From Amycolatopsis sp. cg9 (lineage in GTDB: Bacteria; Actinomycetota; Actinomycetes; Mycobacteriales; Pseudonocardiaceae), in NCBI RefSeq assembly GCF_041346945.1, contig NZ_CP166850.1, positions 9,346,501-9,410,500 on the forward strand: DNA of 64,000 bases, written 5' to 3'. The number at the start of each line of letters is the position of its first letter. Position 1 is the stretch's first letter. The notes below the pieces were generated by a model. It worked only from the letters and a program-made list of their open reading frames with translations, searched no databases and was not told where the DNA came from. Shown here in pieces: positions 1 to 7,414 of this stretch. The position numbers and the translations under genes were made by a program.

Positions 1-2
1 AC

Positions 3-128
3 AGAAACCAGATCGACCACAGCCTGGCGACCGGCCCACAGGCAGAGAGCATGCACCGGGAGTTCTTGACCATGCGAACCCGAATCACTACCGCTCGCAA
101 CGTTCCGCAGGTCAGTAGGCCGCCATAA
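3..128 (+). CDS. C-terminal tail of an upstream gene (partial)
   Basis: An open frame enters from the left edge and stops at TAA 126-128, giving about 41 residues. The tail is charged and amphipathic (a stretch reading QAESMHREFLTMRTR) and uses mostly G/C third positions in its first half, which suggests real coding sequence. No family can be recognised from so short a piece. It could also be chance, since the other two frames close within about 120 bases. Confidence 0.35.
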   Translation, partial: RNQIDHSLATGPQAESMHREFLTMRTRITTARNVPQVSRPP

Positions 129-558
129 ATCACGCCAAACAATATCGCCACAACCGTTTGAGTTTTTCCCAGGAACCGGTTAGTGTTCGTCTCAGCAAGG
201 CAGACTCGTGCTCCACCCTGGGGAGGTGTGGAATCCCGCACGGTCAGCCCGGACACGTAGGGACATTCTCGTGTTTCCACCCTCCACACAGTGCCGTACG
301 CAGACCGCTCGCGGACCGCCGACGACGCAACCCAGCACCAGTACATCGCCACACGTCCTAACGCTACGTCGGGACCTTTCTCGATCAGCGAACTCCACGA
401 CCGGCTCCGCACAGCCGGTCTTGTGGCCCTTTGACGTCTCCGCTCAGCCCCTCTTCGCGTATCCCTGGCTGCGGCACGAGGCCCGCCTTTCAGCACGTCC
501 GTCACTCGAGGGACAGCACGCTGAACGGCTTTCCCTTTTCCTACAAGGAGAAACCTCG
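129..558. other. Non-coding stretch upstream of the sedolisin gene
   Basis: This 430-base interval has lower and patchier GC than the genes around it. Frames here give low-complexity Arg/Pro/Ser peptides with no ribosome binding site, so I see no gene. One frame stays open into the protease gene, but its translation is not protein-like before residue 1 of the protease. The promoter of the protease gene should lie here, though no clear -35/-10 pair is visible. Confidence 0.5.
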
Positions 559-2487
559 ATGCACAGCCGTCTTTGGCATGCCCTCGCCGCGACCGCGGCC
601 CTGCTCGCTTCCACCGCGGCCACCGCCGTCGCGGCACCCGACACCCCAGCTGCCGACCCCGGCGACCGCGCGCCGATCGCCGGCAGCACCCCGGCCTGGG
701 CCACCCCACATACGGAAGTCGCCCGCAGCAACGGAAACACCGTCCGCCACATCCAGGTCGCCCTGGCGCTGCGCGACCAGCCCGGCGCCGAACGCCTCGC
801 CGCGCAGCTGGCCACGCCGGGCAGCGCCGAACACGGGAAGTTCCTGTCGTCGAGGGCGTTCCTCGACCGGTTCGCCCCGACGCAGGACGCCGTCGACCAG
901 GTGTCGCGCTGGCTGGGCGCCCAGGGCCTGCACGTGACCGGCGTCAGCGCCAACAGGCACTTCGTCGACGCCGAAGCGCCGACCGCTGCGGTGGAGTCGG
1001 CGTTCGGGACGAGGATCGCGGCGTTCCGGGCCCGCATCGACGGGGCCACGCGCACGCTCACGGCACCGGCGTCGCCGGTGACCGTGCCGGCCTCGTTGCG
1101 TGCCTCGATCACCGCCGTGCTCGGCCTCGACGACAGCGCCGCGCTCCTCAAGCCGCACCACACCCGCCCGGCCGCATCCGCAGCCGCAGCGGCGGAGCAG
1201 CACTGCGCGCGCTGGTGGGGTGAGCAGAACAACACCGACGTTCCGCAGAACTACCCGGCCGGGTCCCAGTCGAACTCGCTGTGCGGCTACACCGGCACGC
1301 AGGTCCGCGCGATGTACAAGCTGGACAACGGAAACACCGGCGCGGGCACGACGATCGGTGTCGTCGGCGCCTACAACTCCACCACCGTCGTGGCCGACAC
1401 GAACAAGGCCGCCGCCCAGCTCGGTGTGCCGCCGCTAGCGGACGGGCAGTACAGCGCGGTGCTGCCGCAGGGCGGGTTCACCGACGCGGCCGAGTGCGGC
1501 GCCGACGGCTGGGCCGCCGAACAAACCCTCGACGTCCAGGCCTCCCACACCATCGCCCCGGGTGCGAAGATCCGTTACTACGCAGGGAAGAGCTGCAAGG
1601 GAATCGGGATCTACGACGCGTTCAATCAGGCCGTCACCGACAACGCCGTGGACGTGATCAGCAACAGCTACGGCAACGCCGACGGCGAAGCCTCCCTGCC
1701 GCAGGCCGCACGGGACCAGTTCAACAGCATGGCGCTGCAGGCCGCGATCCAGGGCCAGACTATCACCGTGTCCACCGGCGACGCCGGCAACAACTCCGGC
1801 CCCGTCGGCCACGCGACCGCCAGCTTCCCGTCCTCGAGCCCGTGGGTCGTGGCGGTCGGCGGTACCAGCGTCGGCCTGGACCAGAACAACCAGCCGAAGG
1901 TCCTGACCGGATGGGAGAACACCGGCAACACCCAGACCGGCAACTCGTGGGTGCCGCAGCGGGACGCGGACGGGCCGTTCGCCTCCGGCGCCGGCGGCGG
2001 CACCTCCGCCCTCTACGACGCACCGGACTGGCAGGCCGGCGTCGTCCCCGGCGCGGGTGGGAAGCGTGCGGTGCCGGACATCGCGGCGCTGGCCGACTCC
2101 TACACCGGGATGCTGGTCGGGCAGACCATCAAGGGCCAGTTCGGCATCGGCTCCTACGGCGGCACCTCGCTCGCGTCACCGCTGATCGCCGGGCTCGTCG
2201 CCGACGCCCAGCAGGCCCGCTCCGGCACCGCCCGGGCCGGGCTACTCACGCCGGTCCTCTACAGCTTGAAGAGCTCCGGCGCGATCGCTGACGTCGTCCC
2301 GCAGAAGGCGGGAGTCTGGACGCCGATGATGCACGCCTTCGGCGGCGTCGCCGTCCCCGGCGGGCAGGGCAGCTACCTGATCGACTTCGACGCCCGCCCG
2401 CAGAACCTCCAGAGCGCCCCCGGCTGGGACACCGTCACCGGCCTCGGCACCCCTGGCAACGGCTTCATCTCCGCGCTTTCCCAGTAA
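559..2487 (+). CDS. Secreted S53 family serine peptidase (sedolisin / kumamolisin type)
   Basis: A 642-residue exported protease. The start at 559 is preceded by AAGGAG seven to eight bases upstream. Residues 1-32 form a Sec signal peptide (hydrophobic Ala-rich core ending near AVAAP). A pro-kumamolisin activation domain follows (about 45-215, with the typical stretch around HGKFLSSRAFLDRFAPT), then the S53 catalytic domain. The sedolisin residues are visible: Glu321 and Asp325 (EQTLD), oxyanion Asp408 (STGDAG) and nucleophile Ser537 in GGTSLASP; the C-terminal GWDTVTGLGTP stretch is the family's calcium site. The family cleaves proteins at acidic pH after removing its own propeptide. It is followed at 83 bases by an L,D-transpeptidase and then another exported protein, so the three may form an envelope or secretion module. 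Confidence 0.95.
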   Translation: MHSRLWHALAATAALLASTAATAVAAPDTPAADPGDRAPIAGSTPAWATPHTEVARSNGNTVRHIQVALALRDQPGAERLAAQLATPGSAEHGKFLSSRAFLDRFAPTQDAVDQVSRWLGAQGLHVTGVSANRHFVDAEAPTAAVESAFGTRIAAFRARIDGATRTLTAPASPVTVPASLRASITAVLGLDDSAALLKPHHTRPAASAAAAAEQHCARWWGEQNNTDVPQNYPAGSQSNSLCGYTGTQVRAMYKLDNGNTGAGTTIGVVGAYNSTTVVADTNKAAAQLGVPPLADGQYSAVLPQGGFTDAAECGADGWAAEQTLDVQASHTIAPGAKIRYYAGKSCKGIGIYDAFNQAVTDNAVDVISNSYGNADGEASLPQAARDQFNSMALQAAIQGQTITVSTGDAGNNSGPVGHATASFPSSSPWVVAVGGTSVGLDQNNQPKVLTGWENTGNTQTGNSWVPQRDADGPFASGAGGGTSALYDAPDWQAGVVPGAGGKRAVPDIAALADSYTGMLVGQTIKGQFGIGSYGGTSLASPLIAGLVADAQQARSGTARAGLLTPVLYSLKSSGAIADVVPQKAGVWTPMMHAFGGVAVPGGQGSYLIDFDARPQNLQSAPGWDTVTGLGTPGNGFISALSQ

Positions 2488-2570
2488 CCACAACCTCTTT
2501 TCGCGGCAAGCCCGCTCTAGTGCGGGCGGGCCTACCGCGGCCTCCATCGACCTCGAGGAAGGACAGTTCC

Positions 2571-3440
2571 ATGTCCGAGATGCCACGGCCGACACCGAAC
2601 CGGTGGCGGGTGCTCGCGCTCTGGCTAGCCGGGATCGCACTCGTCGGCACCGCAGGTGCGCTGCTCGCACCGTCACCGACCGCACCCGACCCCGTCCGCG
2701 GCGCCGAACCGGTCGAGCTGGGCGTCGAACTGCACGCCCCGGCCGTGGCCCCCCGCGCGGTCCCGAATCTGACCGGGCTGCCTGAAGCCAGCACCTTCGG
2801 CACCGTGGCGACCGCGCCGCAAGACATGACAGCCGAGGAGGTCCCGGACGGGCAGCTCGTGCACCCGACCGAGCCGGTGCCGGTGTTCGACCAGCCCGGC
2901 GGTGCGGCCATCGCCGTCCTGCCGACCACACAGCTGGGATCCGACACGTGGGTACCGGTCATCGCGGACGAGCCGGGCTGGGTGCAGGTCCTGCTGCCAT
3001 CCCGGCCCAACGGCTCCACCGGCTGGCTATCCACACAGGACAGCACGCTCGCGATCCGGTCGACGACCGACCGGATCGTCATCGACCGGGCCGCATTCCG
3101 GCTCACCCTCTACCGCAACCACCAGCAGATTGGCACCTGGAGCGTCGGCGTCGGCACGCCGGCCGCACCGACCCCCGCCGGACGGACCTTCGTGCTCGCC
3201 TCGATGACCGACGCGAAGCAGACGTTCAGCCCAGTGATCTTCCCGCTCGGGATCCACTCCACGACGTATTCCACCTATGGCGGCGGGCCCGGGACCACGG
3301 GCATCCACGGCTGGCCCACTACCGATGTGTTCGGCCGCCCGTCCAGCGACGGATGCATCCGGGTCCCCGCCGACGCGCTGGCCACCTTCACCAACCCCGT
3401 CGATCCGGTGCCCATCGGCACCCCGGTCCTCATCCGCTAA
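2571..3440 (+). CDS. Membrane-anchored L,D-transpeptidase (YkuD domain)
   Basis: 289 residues. The start is at ATG 2571 with GAGGAAGGA just upstream; an earlier in-frame ATG at 2520 lacks a binding site. Residues 12-34 are a transmembrane or signal-anchor helix (Ala/Leu/Val-rich). A central region may be SH3-like (around the segment VPVFDQPGGAAIAVLP). The C-terminal YkuD domain has the signature His246 followed by the SSDGCIRV motif with catalytic Cys262. YkuD enzymes make 3-3 peptidoglycan cross-links or attach proteins to the wall outside the membrane. The gene sits 83 bases after the sedolisin and 34 bases before another exported protein, on the same strand, suggesting a shared transcript that acts on the envelope. 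Confidence 0.9.
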   Translation: MSEMPRPTPNRWRVLALWLAGIALVGTAGALLAPSPTAPDPVRGAEPVELGVELHAPAVAPRAVPNLTGLPEASTFGTVATAPQDMTAEEVPDGQLVHPTEPVPVFDQPGGAAIAVLPTTQLGSDTWVPVIADEPGWVQVLLPSRPNGSTGWLSTQDSTLAIRSTTDRIVIDRAAFRLTLYRNHQQIGTWSVGVGTPAAPTPAGRTFVLASMTDAKQTFSPVIFPLGIHSTTYSTYGGGPGTTGIHGWPTTDVFGRPSSDGCIRVPADALATFTNPVDPVPIGTPVLIR

Positions 3441-3474
3441 CCCAACCACACCAACACTTCTGGAGAGAACATCC

Positions 3475-4215
3475 ATGAACACCACTCGCAGCGCACTCGC
3501 CGCCGCCGGAGTCGGAGCGCTCCTCGTCGGCACCCTCACCTCCAGCTGCACCCCCGCGACCGCAGCACCGCCCATCCTCGCGGCCACCGCGGCGACGTCG
3601 ACCGCGACCGGGATCTCCGTCTCCGGCGGCGAGCACCTCTCCGCGCGGCCGAGCGTGTCCAGCAGCGGCGCGATCAAGTCCGCCAGCGGCTCGGTGTCCA
3701 GTCCCAGCGGCGCGGTCGTGGCCAGCGGCATCAGCCTGCAGGCAGGCGCCGGCTTCGCCGAAGCCCGGGTCGCCTCAGTGCGAGTCGGCGGGACCACGGT
3801 CGGGCCGTTCACCGCGACCTGCCACAACGGCGCCATCACCACCAGCGCCCCCAAGGGCGGCAGCGGCAACCTCAAGGTCACAGCCGGCGGACACGGCACC
3901 GCCGGGGTCATCACCGTCACCACCAGCACCGCCCCCACCCGCACGAACAGCTCCGGCGGACCGACGTCGCGCAAGCCCACTGCAGGCACGGCGATCACGG
4001 TGACGGTGGCGACGGTCAGCTGCGGCGCCGGAACCCCGCCGCCGACCGGCAACCCGCCCACCGGCACCCGCCCGGCCCCGACGCACAAGCCCGGGGCTCC
4101 GGGAACATCGCGGCCGGGCGTGCCGGGCCAGCGGCACGAGCAGGGCGGCAACCCGGGCGACCGGACCGCGCCCAAGCCGCAGCCGAAGCCCGGCCACGTC
4201 GCCGTCACCGGATAA
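3475..4215 (+). CDS. Exported Pro/Gly-rich protein of unknown function
   Basis: 246 residues. ATG 3475 follows TGGAGAGAAC. The N-terminus is a signal sequence; a Cys lies at residue 24 after LTSS, so lipid attachment is possible, but the lipobox is weak. The body (about 40-185) is rich in Ser/Gly/Thr/Val, predicts as beta strand, and has two cysteines (TCHNG and SCGAG) that could form a disulfide. It resembles the beta-rich cores of the loosely defined choice-of-anchor P group. The C-terminal 60 residues are a disordered Pro/Gly/Thr tail typical of wall-spanning linkers. Its position after an L,D-transpeptidase makes a wall-associated role reasonable, but no function can be assigned. Confidence 0.75.
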   Translation: MNTTRSALAAAGVGALLVGTLTSSCTPATAAPPILAATAATSTATGISVSGGEHLSARPSVSSSGAIKSASGSVSSPSGAVVASGISLQAGAGFAEARVASVRVGGTTVGPFTATCHNGAITTSAPKGGSGNLKVTAGGHGTAGVITVTTSTAPTRTNSSGGPTSRKPTAGTAITVTVATVSCGAGTPPPTGNPPTGTRPAPTHKPGAPGTSRPGVPGQRHEQGGNPGDRTAPKPQPKPGHVAVTG

Positions 4216-4361
4216 CCACCGGCTGCGCGGGCCCGCGCCCCCACCTCCAACCCTCCAGCGCGGGCCCGCGCCCTCTGCTCCCACGTCCCCCGCCGGGCGG
4301 CCCCTCCCCACGCCCGCACCACCACTCGACCCATCCGACTCGCCCACCAGGGGAAATCCTC

Positions 4362-5468
4362 ATGTCCACGCTCGTTTTCAGCCACGCCAGCACCGACCAC
4401 TCCGACACCGCCACGCCCGAGAACGTCCGGGCCGTGCACTTCGTCGGCTCCCTGCCCGCCGTCCTCACCCGCGACCACCGCACGACGATGCAGTGGTTTC
4501 TCAACCACGCCCCCGACACGTCACTGACCGGGCTGCCCTGCGACCCCGACCCGCGGTGGATCATCGACTGGCTCGACGGCCTCCACACCGTCGACGCCCT
4601 CGAACCCGTCCGCGCCGGCCACTCCGCCGACTACGACGACATGCCGACCTACCGCCTCAAGCACGGGCACTGGCTCGAATCGGACGACCTGTCCCTCGGC
4701 CGCACCGCCCACACCGACGCCGTCATGGCCGCCCGCGCCCAGCTGCACGACGACCGCGATCTCCCGCCGCACCAGGTGTCAATCCCGAACCCCTACGACC
4801 TGTCGTTATTCACCTTCGGCAGCCCAGGTGCCGCGGTAACGCACCTGCCGGTGTTCCGCCAAGCCGTGCTCGACGATGTTCACACCATCCACCGCCAGCA
4901 CGGCGCCCAGGTCGTCTTCCAGCTCGAAACCCCCGCCGTGCTCGCCACGCTCGACCGCACCCCACGGCCGCTCTGGCCGGCGGCGGTGCGGGCGCTGGCC
5001 AAACAGGTCGTGCGCGTCTTCGCCGACGACCCGCGCGAGGCGACGTGGCGAATTCACCTCTGCCACGGCGACCTCGGCCACCAGCCGCTGTTCGCGCTGA
5101 CGGACCTCGTGCCCGCGGTGCAGTTCCTCAACGCGCTGCACAAACAGCTGCACAGGCTCCGGATCCCGATGCCCGCCGCGCACATCCCGATGTGCACCGG
5201 CACCGACGCCCCGCCGACGGATCCGCGGTTCTACCGGGCGCTGCGGCACCTGCGCCGCGACATCGACGTCATCGCCGGCCTCGTCGACGAAACCCACCCG
5301 AAGGAGTCCCGCGCCGCGCTCGGGCTGGTCGAGACCGAACTGGACCGGCCCGTGCTCGCGGTCGCCGCCGCGTGCGGCCACGGCCGCCGGACCGTTCCCG
5401 CCGCCGCGGCGAACGCGGCGCTCGCGTGCGAGCTCGCCCATCACACCACCGACACCCCGGCCCGCTGA
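4362..5468 (+). CDS. MetE/UROD-fold-like protein, function unknown
   Basis: 368 residues, starting at ATG 4362 after AGGGGAAATCC. The segment VVFQLETPAVL followed by the motif HLCHGDLGH is reminiscent of barrel proteins related to cobalamin-independent methionine synthase and uroporphyrinogen decarboxylase, where a similar His-Leu-Cys-x-Gly-Asp strand sits near the active site. I see no complete zinc-binding set, so methyl transfer cannot be claimed. It is the first of four + strand genes with short gaps (a cupin 24 bases downstream, then an HTH protein and a KAS III-like protein). This suggests a small biosynthetic or detoxification operon on an accessory element. The fold assignment is a family-pattern inference. 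Confidence 0.7.
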   Translation: MSTLVFSHASTDHSDTATPENVRAVHFVGSLPAVLTRDHRTTMQWFLNHAPDTSLTGLPCDPDPRWIIDWLDGLHTVDALEPVRAGHSADYDDMPTYRLKHGHWLESDDLSLGRTAHTDAVMAARAQLHDDRDLPPHQVSIPNPYDLSLFTFGSPGAAVTHLPVFRQAVLDDVHTIHRQHGAQVVFQLETPAVLATLDRTPRPLWPAAVRALAKQVVRVFADDPREATWRIHLCHGDLGHQPLFALTDLVPAVQFLNALHKQLHRLRIPMPAAHIPMCTGTDAPPTDPRFYRALRHLRRDIDVIAGLVDETHPKESRAALGLVETELDRPVLAVAAACGHGRRTVPAAAANAALACELAHHTTDTPAR

Positions 5469-5492
5469 TCCCGACTGGAAGGACGCCTCGAG

Positions 5493-5966
5493 ATGGACAG
5501 CACGACCACGCCGATACCGTCGGCAGCCGGGCACCTGGCCGACGAAGACGAGACGCTCACCCCGCTGCTACGCAGCGGCACCGCGCCCACCCGCGCGCTC
5601 TCCGGCGGCCGGATGCTTCTGCCTGGCGCCACGACACTCGCCCCGCAGCGGCACGACACCACCGAAATCGCCATCGCGATCATCAGCGGCCACGTCGCCA
5701 TCCTGTCCGGCAACGCCATGGCCCCCTTCCACCCGCGGGCCGGCGACATCGTCTACATCCCCACGACCCTGCCCTACGCCGTGGTCAACCTCAGCAACAA
5801 CGCCTCCGTCCTCGCCCTGGTCTTCCGCACCGACCCCGGCTTCGACACCGACGTCCACCGCATGCCCGAACTCGACCGCGCCGCCCGCGACCAGATCCCC
5901 GACCTGCGCCGCGCCCACCACAAGGCGTTGCTCACCCGACGCAACGGCCGCGCCCGCCGCACCTGA
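5493..5966 (+). CDS. Cupin-fold small protein
   Basis: 157 residues with GGAAGGA upstream of ATG 5493. The cupin motifs can be followed in order: a hydrophobic strand with one His near residue 54 (LAPQRHDTTEIAIAIISG), a Gly-rich turn, and a second conserved segment (FHPRAGDIVYIPTTLPYAVVNLS). Only one candidate metal-binding His is present in the first motif, so the protein may bind a ligand without being a metal enzyme. The C-terminal 35 residues are basic and probably disordered. It lies between the MetE/UROD-like gene and the HTH/KAS III pair in the same operon and may be a sensor, isomerase or epimerase for their substrate. Confidence 0.8.
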   Translation: MDSTTTPIPSAAGHLADEDETLTPLLRSGTAPTRALSGGRMLLPGATTLAPQRHDTTEIAIAIISGHVAILSGNAMAPFHPRAGDIVYIPTTLPYAVVNLSNNASVLALVFRTDPGFDTDVHRMPELDRAARDQIPDLRRAHHKALLTRRNGRARRT

Positions 5967-6074
5967 ACCCGCTCTCGCGCTCCGACCAGCACCACGCCAT
6001 CCGCCGACCGAAACCGTTCGGCGCCTCCCCATCACCTGGCATGCCACACCGACCGGCTCGATCAGGAAGACGTC

Positions 6075-6272
6075 ATGCGAACCTGGATCACCGACACCGC
6101 CCGCGACCTATTCGACCGCCCGCCACCCGGCGGACCGCTCACGCTCGACGAAATCGCCGCCTGCACCGGAATCAAGACCCACCACTTGCGGGCCTACTAC
6201 AGCTCGGTCGACGCCATCGCCTCCGACCACGCCGACATACCGGCTCACCCAGCCCAGGTCGGGCGGTGCTGA
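6075..6272 (+). CDS. 65-residue TetR-like helix-turn-helix fragment
   Basis: A short protein with AGGAAG before ATG 6075. Residues 5-50 resemble the N-terminal DNA-binding domain of TetR regulators (TARDLFDRP ... LTLDEIAACTGIKTHHLRAYYSSVDAIAS), yet no ligand-binding domain follows. It ends at 6272 and the next gene starts inside it at GTG 6266, so the two are translationally coupled. It may be a DNA-binding-only mini-regulator, or a regulator whose C-terminal domain was replaced by the following gene. A domain this small would have to bind DNA as a multimer or with a partner. Confidence 0.6.
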   Translation: MRTWITDTARDLFDRPPPGGPLTLDEIAACTGIKTHHLRAYYSSVDAIASDHADIPAHPAQVGRC

Positions 6273-7372
6273 CAGTGCGCTGGCAGAACCTGCACTTACG
6301 CGGCATCGGCGCGGCGCTCGGCGAGATCGTGGCCGTCGACCACCTCGAGTCCGGCCGAACGCTGCACGGCTCCACCAGCCAACGTGCCGTGTCGATCGCC
6401 CGCGGCAGTACCGGCATGGACCTGGCCGTCCGCGCCGGCCGCAACGCCCTCGCCAGCATGGCCGTCACCACCACCGGCCCGCTACCCGTTCCCGAACTGC
6501 ACTTCCACGCCGCGATCTGGCGCGGCAGCCGCGGCATCGACTTCTGGTCCCGCGCCGCCTACGTCCGCACCCGCCTCGGCCTGCCCGGCGGCCGCGGTAT
6601 CACCAGCGAGCTCAACGCCATGAGCAACAGCCTCGTCGGCGGCATCGACATCTCCGCCCGCGTCCTGGCCGGCAGCCCCGACCTCGACACCGTCCTGCTC
6701 ACCGGCGGCGAAACCTTCGGCCCGCCCGCCTTCGACCACCTCGCCGCCGACCACGGCATCGCCTACGGCGACGGCGGCTCTGCCCTCATCCTCGGCCGCC
6801 ACCCCGGCCTCGCCCACATCCTCGCCACCAGCTCCTACACCGACCCCACCCTCGAACAACTCCACCGCGGCAACCACCGCTTCCTCCCCGCCGGCACCAC
6901 CGAACTCGGCATCGAACGCATCCGTGAGCGGAAACGCCAGTACACCGACGCCGTCGGCGCGGCCTCGGTCACCCGCCGCAATCACGACGGGGTCCGCGCC
7001 GTCATGGACGAGGCCCTCCGCGACGCCGGCCTGCAGCTCGACCAGCTGCGCTGGATCCTGCTGCCGCACTATGGACGGCACCTACTCGACACCCACTGCC
7101 TGCAACCGCTCGGCATCACCGCCGAGCGCACCCTCTGCCACGCCGGCGACCAATGGGGACACATCGGCCCCAACGACCAGATCGTCGGCCTCGCTCACCT
7201 ACTCACGCGCGGCGCGGTGGTCCCTGCCGACCACGTCGCGTTGCTCGGCATCGGTATCGGCATGACCTGGACCGCCGCGATCCTCCGCATCGACACGGTG
7301 CCGCCAGACCTGAGTGCCCTTGCTCCGCCCCTGCGCTGGCCCTGGCGCGCGCCGGCCGACGCCCTGCGTTGA
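6266..7372 (+). CDS. KAS III-like (FabH superfamily) protein without the usual catalytic cysteine
   Basis: About 368 residues. GTG 6266 overlaps the previous stop by seven bases; GTG 6275 is an alternative start. The thiolase-fold pattern of ketoacyl-ACP synthase III is visible: an N-terminal half with TGPLPVPELHFHAAIWRG, the nucleophile-elbow region, and a C-terminal half with LLPHYGRHLL (His268 as in FabH PHQAN) and GHIGPNDQIVGL. At the elbow, where FabH has Ala-Cys-x-Gly, the sequence reads AMSNSLVGGIDIS with Ser120 and Ser122 and no Cys. The enzyme may therefore use Ser, act as an acyl transferase, or be non-catalytic. The product of the cluster is unknown. Confidence 0.8.
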   Translation: MLTVRWQNLHLRGIGAALGEIVAVDHLESGRTLHGSTSQRAVSIARGSTGMDLAVRAGRNALASMAVTTTGPLPVPELHFHAAIWRGSRGIDFWSRAAYVRTRLGLPGGRGITSELNAMSNSLVGGIDISARVLAGSPDLDTVLLTGGETFGPPAFDHLAADHGIAYGDGGSALILGRHPGLAHILATSSYTDPTLEQLHRGNHRFLPAGTTELGIERIRERKRQYTDAVGAASVTRRNHDGVRAVMDEALRDAGLQLDQLRWILLPHYGRHLLDTHCLQPLGITAERTLCHAGDQWGHIGPNDQIVGLAHLLTRGAVVPADHVALLGIGIGMTWTAAILRIDTVPPDLSALAPPLRWPWRAPADALR

Positions 7373-7414
7373 CCAGCGCTTGGCCCCCGTAACGCCGAGC
7401 TCCCGAGGACTCCC

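Noticed and set aside
208..558. Upstream extension of the sedolisin
   Set aside because: The added residues are not protein-like and would hide the signal peptide; AAGGAG marks ATG 559.
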